The position numbers were made by a program, and so were the translations under genes. A stretch of DNA of 64,000 nucleotides from Rosa chinensis (lineage: Eukaryota > Streptophyta > Magnoliopsida > Rosales > Rosaceae), in the NCBI RefSeq assembly GCF_002994745.2, contig NC_037090.1:41068001-41132000 (forward strand), in the 5' to 3' direction. The notes beneath the pieces are model-generated. The model worked only from the letters and a program-made list of their open reading frames with translations. It had not been told where the DNA came from and searched no databases. Of the stretch, positions 46,099-58,831 are shown in pieces (positions within the stretch are counted from its first letter, which is position 1; each line of letters opens with the position of its first letter).

Positions 46099-48216
46099 TG
46101 ATAGGAGCATTTTAATGCGACGTTTTGACAGTTATTTCCTCATATTTACTTAGTTATTTCCTTAAATGAATCCTTTTAGTTTAGGAAAATTTCTTTTTCT
46201 TGTTTTTAGCAAGTTTCCATTTTAATTTAGGAAAGTTTCCATTTCTCACTTTTAGGAAGTTTCTATTTTTCATTTTTGGAAAATTTCTATTTTCGTTTTA
46301 GGAAAATTTCTATTTTTAGTATTAGTTTCTATTTTCAGGTCCTTGGAGCAAACAAGTGGAAATGAACTCAAGAACGGAAAGAGGAGCTAGCCAACGTTGA
46401 GAGGAGTTAAGATAAGAGGCAAAGGGCTGCACAAATGAGCAGAAATGAAGAAATGATGCTTTCCTGTTCCAACCAGGAAACCCTATTCAAAAAAGGAAAG
46501 TGTATTATGCAAGATTCCGGAGCTAACCAAGAAACTTGATCGAAATATTGAAGGAAATGACGTTGGAGGCATAAGAGCCTGAAGATGACACAAGATGCAT
46601 GGCCCAAGAACTCTCTAGATTAACTTGGATTTTCGGCAAAATGGATAAAAACCCATTGGATTTTAGGGTTTGTGACGCAAAGAAACATGTATGGTGTGTT
46701 TGCCGTGAAAAACCAAGAGGAAAAGAAGGAGATGGCATGAAAATCAAGAAGAAAATAAAAAGATTACGCAAGAGATATTCAAGGGAGAGTTTTAAGGAAA
46801 AAAAGAAGTGTGTGCAACAAGAAAAGGTCCAAAAACAAGTCTTGATTCGTTCCCTATTTTATCTAAAAATATTTTGGTCGAAATTGAAGTATAAAATCAG
46901 AATATATTCATGGAATTTCGGCAACTAAATATTAGGGAATTATTTTGGAGTTTTGTGATTCGTTGGACAACACAATAGGGCTTACATGGCAATTTGTGAT
47001 TGGTTGGAGTTATGTGGCATTTTCTGACAATTCCTCAGAAAATAATAGAAGATTCATGAAGACTTGGAGACCAAGGTCAACGTCCCCTATATATACTCCC
47101 CTTCTTTGACGTTTTACACATCCTACAATTCAGAAATTTCTCTCTATAAACGTCAAGCTCTCTCCATCCTCTAGTGCAAGTTCAACGTTTCAAGCAAGGA
47201 AGAAGAAGAGAAGAACCAAGCCATGAGTATCATCATCCATCATCCACCTTGAAGACTTGCTTCCAAGATTCAAGACTCCATAACGTCAACTTCTTCATCC
47301 CCATCTCCATCTCACGGTGTAATTCGCCCACTTTCTTTGTAACCATGTTTGATTTCGTTGGAATTGTTTCTAGTTGACAACAATGTTTGAACAAAGTTTA
47401 ATTCTGAAATTTTATGATTGAATAAAGTTTTCGATTCCTATGATTATGATTCTAAGTTGCTTTTGTGAGATTGTTCAATTAAATTTGCTTGATTGATATC
47501 TTTTATATGTTTATTCTAAGTGGTTCGAAACATTTTAGGGTTTATGTATAATTGGTGCTAGGTTTAAGTTTATGATTCACCTAATAGTTTTATGAACTTG
47601 AATAAAAAGTAGTAAAGGTTTTGGACAAGAATCGAATTTAATTGAAAAGGATTGCAATTAGATGAACTTATTCATACTAAGTTGTGCACTTAAGTTGATA
47701 ACCTATCTCTTGTTTATTGCGTTGAACATGTCTTGATTTCCTAGCTTTCTAGACTTTGATTGCATGTTTGATAGGATTGATCTATGTGCTTTCACTTAGA
47801 TTAATTAGTAACGGAAAGTAAAATATGAGAAATCGTTTGCTTTAAATGTTTCACATGATCAACTTCTTTCTCATGACTTGGAAGAACAATTGTACGGTTG
47901 ATTCGAATTTGATTATGGAATTAGTTTTGATCTTTGTTTCTTATGTTTCATTCATGTATTCGTGTTTTTATGTTTTTTTGTATTTTCTTAATTTTATTTC
48001 TTTCTCTTAATTTTCGAAACCTAAAACCTAAATCCCCCTTAATTTCATAATTAGTATATATTCTTGTAAATATTATACTTTGTTTTTATTTTAATTATTT
48101 ACTTGTTGTACAATGACAGGTGTACCCTCAATCCCCATAATAGAACAATCCCTATATACTTTATACTAACGATGATATTTTCAGGGTTAAATTATATGCT
48201 TCCTTTGAGCGTATCA
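46099..48216 (+). mobile_element. LARD-family LTR inside the host LTR (2118 bp)
   Basis: TGATAGGAGCATTTTAATGC to CCTTTGAGCGTATCA. It interrupts the host LTR at GAGAGAATC, which resumes at GAGATTACG (48225) after eight bases ATTTCTGG that resemble the start of a primer site. No perfect TSD is visible, so it may be the remainder of a larger insertion. Confidence 0.85.
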
Positions 48217-48687
48217 ATTTCTGGGAGATTACGTTGAGAAAATCTTGGGAGAGTTCCATGGGTTAATTAGTAAAGGAAAGTAAAATATGGGAAATCATTT
48301 GCGTCAAATGTTTCACATAATCAACTTCTTTCTCATGACTTAGATGATTGATTATAGGGTTTGATTCGAATTTGATTACATGGAATTGGCTTTGATCTTT
48401 GTTTCTTATGTTCCATTCTTGTACATGTGTTTTTATATTTTCTTTCTTTTATTTATTTTAATTTTCAAAACTCTAATTGCTAAACCCCCCCCCCCCCCCC
48501 CCCTCTTTATTTCGTTATTTGTATATATTCTTTTTGTAAAATTTTTACTTTATACTTTAATTCTTTACTTGTTTTTGCAATTATAGGTGTACCCTCAATC
48601 CCCGGTTAGAACGATCCCTATTTACCATATATTAAATTTGACATTTTCAGGGTTAAATTGCGCGCTTGCTTTTAGCGTATCAATTTT

Positions 48688-48708
48688 TGGCACTGTTGCC
48701 GGGGATTG
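48688..48708 (+). other. Primer binding site of the LARD-like element, decayed
   Basis: TGGCACTGTTGCCGGGGATT differs from the Asp-tRNA site at 13571-13591 at two places (CG to CA, CC to CT), both transitions typical of cytosine methylation decay. Confidence 0.82.
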
Positions 48709-49519
48709 AAAAATCACTTGTTAAATTGTTTTATTATTGTATAATTGTATATAAACATTTGAAACTTAGTTTAAGTTAACTGGGAAGTTTTTTTTTTATA
48801 TTGTTGAACACGAGTTTTAATTGTAAGTTGTAAATTGAATGGAATAGGTGAAGTCTCTTTTGTTAATATTGGCCTAAACCCCTTATTGGTACCTAGTTCA
48901 GGTCCCTTAAGGTTGAGGGCGGCCTTTATTAACACTTGTTGAACTGTCTTCACACTTATGAACTTTTTCATCTTAGTAAGTATAACCTATGTGGGATGGT
49001 GTCTAGGAAGGGGACAACGTTCATGACGGGTTTTTGAATCCAAAAGTGCTTGCAAATGGGCCTAAACCACTATGTAGGAGTAGCTCATGCCAAAATGGAT
49101 TTTTTCCTCTCGTGTTCGTCCCCCCCCACCTGGCCATTTCAGTAAGGTTGCCCAAAGGATGTGAAAGGGAGTTTGTGTCTAAGCGACTATACTTGGGCCG
49201 CATGTCCACTCGATATCAACAATATTTATAACAAACAAAAATGTTGTGATACATTAAGGTAAAAAAAAATTAAATAAAAAAAAAACTCTTGTAAAAATAC
49301 TTTTCATGTTTACTCGCTTGTGTATTTAACTTGTGTCTTATGTACAATATACTTGTTAATTATACTTGTAGTTTGTAATTCATAGTTACTTGTTTTTATA
49401 CTTTGTATTTCTTTGTTAATTATAGTTACTAATTTTATTTAATGGAGGTACCGTCTGGCTGAAAGACGTTAAGCTCAAGCGCTGCTTGGGAGGCAACCCA
49501 ATTCAGAAGCAGCTGTGAA
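48709..49519 (+). other. LARD-like element leader and internal DNA
   Basis: Non-coding. It ends with the block GGCTGAAAGACGTTAAGCTC and CAAGCGCTGCTTGGGAGGCA shared with 21625-21665. No gag start was found where one is expected after the PBS. Confidence 0.75.
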
Positions 49520-52198
49520 TGTAACGTCCCGTATCTCAATTACCCGTTTACTAGTCATTTGGACAGTAAACGACCTTTATTTTCACTTTTACTATCGTTT
49601 CAGTACGTTTAGTGGCCCTAAAATTCGACTTTTTGTTCGGGTCAAAATTTGAGAAAATTTCCTTCATGAAAGTTGTAGAGGACGTTAAACCGAGCGCGTG
49701 CATATGTGGTACGTAAAAATCGGAGTTCGTATGCGAAAGTTATGAGAAAAATAAGGAAGTTACTGTTCATGGTAAATTTATATATATAGAAATTTTACTG
49801 TGGTAGGTTTCCAAAACCGGAAACCCACCCTTTCTCTCTCTTTCCCTCGATCTCTCCCTCTTTCCCTTTCGGCCTCTATCTTTCTCCTCTCAATTCCCGG
49901 CCGTCCGGCCACCTGGGGACGGGTCACCGATCATCACCGGCGCGCCTACTCCCCCTCTTCACGCTAGTACCCGTGAGTCACGCCAATTTGGCCGGAGAAA
50001 CGAGAATCGACGGCGAGAAGCAAACTGTAGCAGATTGGGGTTTTCCGGCAATTCTTTCGTTTCTGGCCGTCTCCGGTCACCAAACCGGCGTCGAAGGCTC
50101 GGTTTTCGACGGAGATCATTTCCCCTAAGGCCTTGCATTCCAATTTGCCTTGTAGAGGCAGAATCGACAACCTAGGGTTCTTGAATTTCTGGGTTTTCTT
50201 CACCGGTTGATTTCGACTGTTTCAAGGTAAAATTAGATTGTGTTGTAGTTGAGAAAAAGATAGGGCGTGTTGAGTAGTTGTTGCTGCCGAAATTTGGTGG
50301 CCATCGGAGGTGGTGGCCGTCGGCGCGTGGGCCCCACGCGCCGTCACTGTAGGTTGCTCGTGGAGGCGCGTAGGGGTTCTTTTTTATTTCAATTTTTAGG
50401 TTATTAAATTCTATAATTTTTGTAGAGGTTAAATATGTGATTTTGGTTAATTTTGGGAGAAGTTTGACATGGATTATGAATTTCCGAAGTTTGGGAGTTT
50501 CGGTTGTTGAATTGTGGGAATCCGACCTTCGGATTTCCCTTGTTTCCGATATGGAATACATTATTCGACGGATGGATATTAATGGTGAAATTTGATTGGG
50601 GGTGGAAGAGGATTGGAGAAGTTGAGGTTATGGGTTTTGAGATTAATTATTGATTATCGTAAATATTTATCAAATTGTTGTTTACGGATTATAATTGTGT
50701 ACAGGACGTGATACCGACCTATCGCTCGACGAGGATCCTTATGCTTGGATACCACGTTAGCCGTATATCGTGAGTGGACTTTTGTTTTTAAGTAAATGAT
50801 GCATGCATTTATTTCTTGATTATGCTCTATTTATTTATCAATTTACTTTTTCGAGCATATAGTTATTTTCGAAAATGGATTTGGATTTATGATTATTTGA
50901 AGATTTTATGGCGTGCGGGGTCACGTCATTGGAATGCTTATTTTCCCTCCTATTTATTTTATTAATGAGATTTTTTAGAAAGATTTTCGAAATGGGATTT
51001 CGATGAAGTTAATGCTTTTTTTTTTTATCGACTTCGGTTTTGGCATCGAGAATGCCTTGTTGATGATTTTGGAAATTGATTTTGTTCCGGTTTACTAGTA
51101 ATATTATTTCTTCCTATTTATTTTGATGATGAGATTATCTTGGCGTGTGGGACACGTCGTGGGAAATTCATTTACGAGAATTGGGGAAGTTTTATGGATT
51201 TATACAGTTTTCGGATTTTCTTTTGCCATACTTTGGGTGACTTATCATTGCTAGCTTTGATCTTCCGCCTTTGTGGCGAGGTGATGGGATCACCGAAGCC
51301 CTCCGCCTTTGTGGCGCTGGTTACTGTCTCTGTGATAGTAATTCTGAAGCCCAGTATCCTATCGCTACACATAGTGGCGTGAGGGTATATTATGGGAGTA
51401 ATGGGAGTATTTTAGCCTGGGAGGCTATCACCCGAGCCTAGGAGGCTCACTCGTATGGCTATCGCCTTCCCCTACTCACTTTACTACTTAGGCTAGCGGG
51501 GCTAGCTCGATTTTCGTTTAACCAGCGGGGCTGGTCTTATTTTTCCTTGAGCATCAGAGTTCCAACTTTTTCTTTTAAATCGTATGTGACTAGCGGGGCT
51601 AGTTAGTTTTCATGAGCGGAACTCCTCTTGTTTTATTTTCATTAATCATTGCATGCATCGAAAATTTTAAAGAAATAAATGTGGGAAAGTATAAAATTCC
51701 TTTTGGTTAAAATTGTTTATTTTTGTCCACTCACGCTAACGTTCGTTTTTTATGTACTTTCCCCTGGGCCCTTCGGTTTCAAATGCCCAGTTCGCAGTGT
51801 AGCTGTTCGGCTTTAGGAGTTGAGGCTTAGCACCACCGCTGTCATCTATCCCTCGTAGGTTACTTGCTAACGTACTATGTGTATCGTTGTTCTTTTGGTT
51901 CTAGATTGCGCTGATAACCTTGAGATTTTTTGTATTAATATTGTAACCTATGACTTGGTTGTAATTTGAGTTAATTGGATAATTTGGTCTTCTAAATTGT
52001 GGAGTTGTGCGGTTTTGGGAGCAGGGTGTCTCCAGGAGTTTTGGGAGGGTTGTTTAGAAGTGAAATTGAATTTCTACAGGTTTTGGGTTGCCCATTTTTA
52101 AGGGAGGTTATGCCGAAATTTTTGGTAAACCTTCTTTAAAGGTGGGTCCCGCCGGGCCACTTCGGATTCCAGGGTAGAATCCGGGGTGGACCCTGTCA
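49520..52198 (+). mobile_element. Solo LTR, family F3 (2679 bp)
   Basis: TGTAACGTCCC to GGACCCTGTCA with perfect TSDs GTGAA at 49515-49519 and 52199-52203. The flanks join into AGCTGTGAAGGAGTC, matching the uninterrupted copy near 21681. It contains the three GGG-loop hairpins at 51492-51603. Confidence 0.95.
51492..51603 (+). promoter_or_regulatory. Three GGG-loop hairpins in F3 LTR, second copy
   Basis: GCTAGC-GGG-GCTAGC (51492-51506), ACCAGC-GGG-GCTGGT (51521-51535) and ACTAGC-GGG-GCTAGT (51589-51603). Compared with 32802-32816 the first hairpin changed A to G and T to C at paired positions, keeping the stem. Confidence 0.6.
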
Positions 52199-52610
52199 GT
52201 GAAGGAGTCAACAACACAGATTTTCTTTCTCTTTCCCTATTTCTTTTTATCTTTTTCTCTTTTGTTTTAGGATTTGTTTTCATAAATGCCTTCTATCTAT
52301 GCTTATTTGTTCCATTGCATGTTTATGATTGATTACATTGAGGACAATGTAATATTTAATTGTGGGGGAAGGGATTTATATTTTTGTCTTTTATTTTGAG
52401 TACTTTATATTGGCAAATACAAAAAAAAAAAAAAAAGTCAAAAAATTAAAAAAAAAATTTCGTTGCTTTTATTTATTGAGTCAAAATGATTTTTGGGTAA
52501 AATACTTTCTTCATCGTAGGCGCATCTATTAAGGCGTGATGTCTAAGGTTTGGTTTGGATCCGAGAAGTACCAGCAAAGGGTCTCGTGCCCTGCTAAACA
52601 AGTGTGCTGA
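52199..52610 (+). other. LARD-like internal DNA between two solo LTRs
   Basis: Matches 21681-22020 in order, including TTAATTGTGGGGGAAGGG and an A-rich tract. Non-coding. Confidence 0.75.
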
Positions 52611-55600
52611 TGTGATGCCTTGGAAATTTATATTTATTTTCCGAGGATTTTCCGGAATCTAATTTGTGGTTATTGGACGATTTCGTGGCTCGTGGACGGA
52701 GCGGAAGTGTTTCAGACGAATAATTATTTGAAGAATACGGTTTTAGGGGGTTTGCAAAGGTTGACTTTTTATACATTGAGATTCTCCAAAAACTTCATTC
52801 ACGAAAGTGGTAGAGCGCGTCGATACGAGTTCGTGGACATGTGGAACGCGAAAATCGGAGTTTGTATGAAAAAGTTATGGCCTTCGGAAAAAGCTTCCAT
52901 TTTGGTATATATAGAGGATTTTTCCGGAAATTGCAGAAAAGGCCAGGTTTCCATTTTGGGAAATCCAGCTCTGTTTCTCTTCTCTCCTTAGCCCGCGTCA
53001 CACCTTCCACTTTTCCAGCTTTGTTCTTCCTCCTCCAGCCACCATAGGACTCGATCAAAGGTGGGTTGTGTTCGCCTTGCTGCCCTCTACACGTCTGTGG
53101 AAGCAATCGAGAGTGGGTCGAGCTGTAGCTCATGCTACAACCTCGAGAAAAACCCAAGAAGAGGTCAGAATAGCCTATATTTGCCTCTAGCCACCTTTGG
53201 CGGTTGTTCCAAAAGAGATTTTGCACTTAAGGGGACATAGATCATTTCCTCCAAGGTGGGTTGCATCGATTTCATCTGTGGAGATCGAATTGGAGTGAAT
53301 TCAAAACTAGGGTTCATCGGATCCGTCGGCTTCTAAGGTAAAATTTGATCGATTGGTTCATATTTGGACTTTGGTGTAGTTATGAAAGTTGAAATTGGGG
53401 TTGAGATGACGAACTTTGGTGTTGGGAGTTTTGTCAAATTCCGACTTTGGGCCGGCGGCAGCGCCACCACTATGGTGGTATTTTCAGGTGGTTTCCGGCC
53501 ACCTCAGTGATAGTTTATGTTCCTGAGTTCGATCTACTTGTCGATACGAGCATTTCGATATATAGTTTGTAATTTTTGGAGATCGTATGAGCATGTTAGG
53601 GTTTTTACAGTTTCGGACCGTTTGATGTTTCGATCCGTGAGGATCCAACTATCCGATCGACTTATGGTTTTGGCATATCGATCGTAGAAATATTCCAGAG
53701 ACATTGGGTGGTCTCAGATGTGGTTTCGCCTTGATTGGCATCACTTTGGGGATTTTAGTTCAAAACAGGGGTTTCGGACTTAAATCATTTGTGAATCGTT
53801 ACTGATTTGAGATCATTGGTCATTAGGTGCTTCTAAAGGTGAATTGGACGAGTTGTTGGTGAGAGTGTTAGTTCAGTTCTGTATAGAAGACGCAGTGAGA
53901 TTCTGAGGTAAGTAATCTCACAAGGTTCAAGGTTCATTAATGAACGAATTACTTTTATCGTTTTAAGAGTTATTGATTTAACTGCAAACTATAGTTGGTA
54001 TTAGTAGGCATTTCTGAGCTGATGACTATGTAATTATATATTTATGTGAAATATATATGTTTTGGTGGATTTGTGGATTTATGGAAACAATATGCTTGAA
54101 TGATGAGTTTTATTGTTTGTGATGTGACTTTTCGGAAAACAAATGGTGGGAAATGGTATTTCTACTTTTTTGAAAAGTGCTTGATGATTTGAGACCGGTG
54201 GTCTGAGGATTTGAGAGTCACAGATTATGATTTCTCCTTTTGATTTGATTTGATTTGACTTTTTGATCTGAGGGTCAGGTTGGCCTAAGGATCCGGGGTT
54301 GCAGGTTGCATCCTCATGGCAATGTTATATCGTAAGGTTGAACCTTGGCCGGGTGACAGGTTACGATTCAGTTAGAGCTCTAGTCTGTCTGCCAACGTAC
54401 CTCATGGATCTAAGTAGGTTACTTAAGACTCCTGGGTACATGTTTTGTCCCGGTTGGACTAAAGAATCATATTCTATTTGTTAGGTTAACGATAGGTATG
54501 ATTGATTTGTGTTGATACTTTGTCCAGGTTGGACCGATTTGATGTTTTGTCCAGGTTGGACCTATTTACTGTTTTGTCCAGGTTGGACCGATTTGCTGTT
54601 TTGTCCAGGTTGGACCTATGTACTGTTTTGTCCAGGTGGGACCGATTTGCTGTTTTGTCCAGGTTGGACCGATCTACTGCTTTGTCCAGGTTTGACCGAT
54701 TTACTAGTCCAGGTTGGACTAAAGAATCATATTCTATTTGTTAGGTTAACGATAGGTATGATTGATTTGTGTTGATACTTTGTCCAGGTTGGACCGATTT
54801 GTTGTTTTGTCTAGGTTGGACCGATTTGTTGTTTTGTCCAGGTTGGACCGATTTATTGTTTTGTCCAGGTTTGACCTATTTGCTATTTTGTCCAGGTTGG
54901 ACCTATTTACTGTTTTGTCCAGGTTGGACCTATTTACTGTTTTGTCCATGTTGGACTGATTTGCTGTTTTGTCCAGGTTGGACTGATTTACTGTTTTGTC
55001 TAGGTTGGACCTATTTGTTGTTTTATCTAGGTTGGATTGATTTATCATATTTGAATTGTTAGGTTAACGATTTATATGATTTTGTCACGGTGTGGCTTTC
55101 GTTGTTTTCTTTTGGGAAAAGAGTATTGTTTTGGGAAGCATGGTATGTTTTTTCTTTATTCGCGAGTTGAAAGGTTTTCCTCATTTTTGGCGTGAGTTGC
55201 GCGTGTGTTTTGAATTCCTCATACAGGCTTGCAAAAGCTTACCGAGTTTGTTGTGTGACAACCCGGTACACTATTCAAACAGTGTAGGGGTTAAATCCTA
55301 CAGGGTAGGATAATCGGGGCTGAAGCTGAGATAGCGCACTTGCAGCTTAACAGTAGGTTAAGCCATTTTTGTGACTTTACCATTGTTAAGGATTTCCGTT
55401 GTAGTTAAACTCTGAGAAGCATTTACTTTTTATCTTGTTGTTGACAATTTAGTTCGTAACCTTATGTAATATATGACTCTGTGGAGCGGGTCAATATTGA
55501 TATAGTAGGTTCAGGGCATCAATATCTGTATAGTTTAAAGATAAAAAATTTCCAGGTATTTGTTATTGATGACTGAACGTTCACGCATGTATAATTATGG

Positions 55601-55644
55601 GATTATATATCGGTTTTATTTGTTTAAAAATCAGGGGCGTGACA
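52611..55644 (+). mobile_element. Solo LTR, family F2, copy 3 (3034 bp)
   Basis: TGTGATGCCTTGG to GGGGCGTGACA with perfect TSDs GCTGA at 52606-52610 and 55645-55649. It is the longest of the three F2 LTRs, largely because of the 27-bp minisatellite expansion at 54512-55047. Confidence 0.95.
54512..55047 (+). repeat. Expanded 27-bp minisatellite with higher-order duplication
   Basis: TTTTGTCCAGGTTGGACC units recur every 27 bp in two blocks (about 54512-54710 and 54777-55047; about 7 and 10 units). Each block is introduced by the same stretch containing GGACTAAAGAATCATATTCT, so the array also carries a duplication of about 260 bp. Units alternate between GATTTGCTG and TATTTACTG endings. Confidence 0.93.
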
Positions 55645-57296
55645 GCTGAGCTCCTCCAAAATCGGTCCCCTCCTTACCTGGTCATGTCCCAAAGGAGTTA
55701 CCGAAAGGAGGAAGGAAATAGCCTTAGTCCAAAACCTTTTTGGTGTCTATCTTAGTCTTTTGTTTTTATTTTTTAGTCATAGGATGCCCTTTCAACTATC
55801 TAGGATGATTCTATATCTCTGAAATTATAGCTAACAGTGGATCACAATATTGAGATGATTTAAAATGGTATTCTTTGGTTAATTGAGATATATGAAAAGT
55901 ATATGCATGAGTAGTGAATATGGATTTCGTGACCTTGGTACAGAATATGAGTATGTTAAGATGAGTTTTGATTCATAAAAGCCCATGTGAGATATTTGAG
56001 CCGTGTCCCTTTTTCTTGGAGTGATAAATGAACAAAAATATTCTTATTTTCTTGGCGATGTTTTGATGATCTCATTATTCTTCATTTGATTGATTGCTTG
56101 CCATAGATTAAGTTTGATGGACTAGAGAATGCTAGAATTCATTCTTGTGCTTGTTGAGACTTTTATCAATACATGTCCCTGATTCTGGAAAGGATAGAGG
56201 CACCCTAGGAATTATCACCATTGCCAAATAAGCCTGTGTCCCCATTTGTGCCTGTCGTGGGACTACCTTAGATAAACCCCTTTGAGCCTACATTAAACCT
56301 TTTCTTTCATCACCCTTAAAATCCTTAACCCTGAACCTTAGTATAGTAACAATCTAACCCTTTGTTCTAAAAACTTAGTAGAGCTAATTGTGAGACTTTA
56401 CTTGAGGATTTGGCATTACGGATGAAGATTTAGAAGAGGTGTAAGTTCAAGTATGGGGGTAGACTTGTCCATGAGAAAAAGAAAAAAAAAAAAGTGTTTA
56501 TGGATTTTAGTCCCCCATACTTGGTGAGTGTGGAGATCGTTTTGAATTGAATGCCCATTATTGGAAAATTTGGTCTTTGTCCAGTTCATTAGTTTAAGGG
56601 AAGTTTGGGCCCAACATGAAGACATTAGGTCCTTTTATTTTGCCTCTATGGGTGTGACGTTTTTCTTTGGTAGATTTCTAGAAGTCTTTCTACATCTACA
56701 TGAGCTCTACTAGGTTTTTAGGACACTTTGTTAAATTTCTTACCCGTTCATTTCTTAAAACCTTGAGCCTTGGCCCCATTACAACCCTTAATAAGACCTT
56801 CTTAATCCTTAAGATATGACAACCTTTGATCTGTGGAGATGAGTTATAAGAGTTGAACCTATGGCTTGGGTCCATCCGTGCAAGTAGTTGATATCTTTCA
56901 TGAGATCGTTTGGAAAAATTATATTCACAAAGAGCTTTTCCTTTCTTATATATGTGAGCTTTTTGATTGCCATAAAATATTTGCTCTCACATATAATTGA
57001 GTGATTATAACCTTTTAAGCATTGCCTTGATATGAGAGAAGAAAGAGTGGATATACCTTGTGAGGATATGAATCATACTTGTCTGAAACATGCTGAGCTC
57101 CACCCCATCACCATTGTTACAACCAAGTCCTACTTGTTTATATGTGGATTATATGTTTGAATTAACTCCCGAATATCTAAATATTGATTCTTGGTTAAGT
57201 GCTAATCTTGATGTTGTGAAAGTAAGAGATTTTTTTTAGACAAAATGTTGAACGACAATAAAGTCTTTGTATATTGTAACGTTTGAGTCTTTGTCT
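55645..57296 (+). other. LARD-like internal DNA before CACTA-3
   Basis: Follows the same order as 22000-23600, with the block CAAGTATGGGGGTAGACTTG and TGAGCTCCACCCCATCACCA. Non-coding. The CACTA-3 insertion breaks it at TTTGTCT. Confidence 0.75.
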
Positions 57297-57960
57297 CACT
57301 ACTAGAATTTTGTTCATAGACATCGGTTCTGGACCGATGTTACACTAATTTTCGACCGATGTCTTAGTGGGTGTAGAGAAAAGTATAGACATCAGTATAA
57401 GCGCGTTTTCAACCGATGTCCCAGACAACAACCAACATCGATTCTAAAAAACAAATCGATGTATAATCGTTATAATCATCATATTTTGTATGTTAGGTAT
57501 GTCTAATTCTTCATATTTTCACATTTTATGCTTAATAAAGTATATGTCGAACAATACCTACGTGAACATTTGCATCGATTTCTATTGCAGAAGCGATGTC
57601 CAGTACACTTGTAGACATCAGTTGCCATGAGTATTGTTTGTTCGTGGGCATTTTTACATGTAGCTTGGCACATTATTTTCTTAGGAACGATGTCTGTATC
57701 TTTAGGCGTCATCGGTTTTTTTTTAAGGACTGATGTTTCATTTAACACAGCACATCGTTTTCATTTAAGCAAAACGATGTTCAATGGTTTTATGTACATC
57801 GCTTGCTTTTTCTAGAACCGATGTGTTGTTTTATTGTAGACATCGCTTTTGTTTTGTAAAATCGATGTGCACTGGTTTTGAGTACATCGATTCTGCGGAC
57901 ACAACTCAATACATTAATAATAATAAGACATCGATTTTCATTTTGATACTGATTTCTAAT
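57297..57960. repeat. CACTA-3 left subterminal repeats
   Basis: Many ACATCG, ATCGGTT and ACCGATGT motifs in both orientations, spaced about 20-40 bp. The right end (62950-63099) has the same motif. Open frames in this stretch are accidental. Confidence 0.8.
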
Positions 57961-58215
57961 CTCTCAAGTGACTTCGTTTTCCTTGGCATTACTGTTTTGT
58001 TATGCTTTTATATACTTCACTTCATTTTGACAAGTGTGATGAGCTAAGTTTGCATCTAGCTGCTGCTAGGAAAAGAAATGCATTTCATAATCATCCAAAA
58101 ATTGGGGCTTTCCATTAATTTTCTTTCCAAATTCATGATTGAACATGTCACAAAAGAGAACCCCAAAACCTACAAAGGCTAGCCTAGAAACATATGAGCA
58201 ACAATCTACAAAATT

Positions 58216-58576
58216 TCAACACCAAACTTCACACGCTAGCTCTTCATATTTGGCAGCCAAATATTTCACAACTTGTAATCCAAGGCCCTGCAAGAGAATG
58301 ACAAAGTCAGTTTCACAGTGCAACATAAACCTAATGACAGTGATTTTTGGTATTTCTTTTTGTTTGTATTACTAAACTAAACAAAAAGAAATACCGACAT
58401 GACTGAGCTTAAAAGGTACTAAAAAGGCAGTGAATCTCAATACACATAATTCACATCGGAATACCAAGTGAGAAAAAGCATGACCACTTTACCTTATCAC
58501 TATCATCTCTCATCACATTAGTGGTCAAAGCCATCAACTTTTTCTTGCTACGCTCTGGCATTTCTACCAAGCTAAT
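58216..58576 (-). pseudogene. Two unidentified captured exons at the 3' end of the chimeric unit
   Basis: On the minus strand exon one (58576-58493) lies between TTGTGCAG and AAG|GTAAAG and reads LVEMPERSKKKLMALTTNVM. Exon two (58287-58216), after CTCTTGCAG, reads GLGLQVVKYLAAKYEELACE and ends at a stop. Exon one is 84 bp, so the two would join in frame. Both look like real coding exons; I cannot name the source gene or prove they share one. Confidence 0.45.
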
Positions 58577-58831
58577 CTGCACAAAACCCAAGAGAACCAA
58601 ATGCAAATGCAAATGCACATCAACATTCAAATCAGTATTATGCAAAGATAGTCTCGATAATACTCAAACATTCTAAATCTGCACAGAAAATACTGAAAAT
58701 TTCCACTCCAATTACGATGCATGATGCCTCACCCCTCCAATTAAGGTAGCGAGGATACTGAAGAGGAAGGGTAAGATATAGAATCTAACTGAGAGTAGGA
58801 TGACCTCAATCCGGTATCCATCCTGCCATAC

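Larger units (their letters stand above)
40853..48682 (+). mobile_element. 5' LTR of the LARD-like element, interrupted and partly deleted
   Basis: Pieces 40853-41144, 46060-46098 and 48225-48682 align in order with the 3' LTR at 63196-64000 and with 23680-25867. After CATGGG near 48261 it jumps to TTAATTAGTAAAGG, losing its middle. A run of 19 C lies at 48485-48503. The LTR ends AGCGTATCA before ATTTTTGG. Confidence 0.85.

Noticed and set aside
46099..48224. Solo LTR call with TSD for this copy
   Set aside because: The flanks GAATC and ATTTCTGGGAG do not form a duplication, so it is listed only as an LTR.
54509..55062. Open frames encoding CPGWTDLLF-type protein repeats on both strands
   Set aside because: The 27-bp repeat unit is a multiple of three, so frames stay open on both strands without coding function; the array lies inside a solo LTR and varies between copies.
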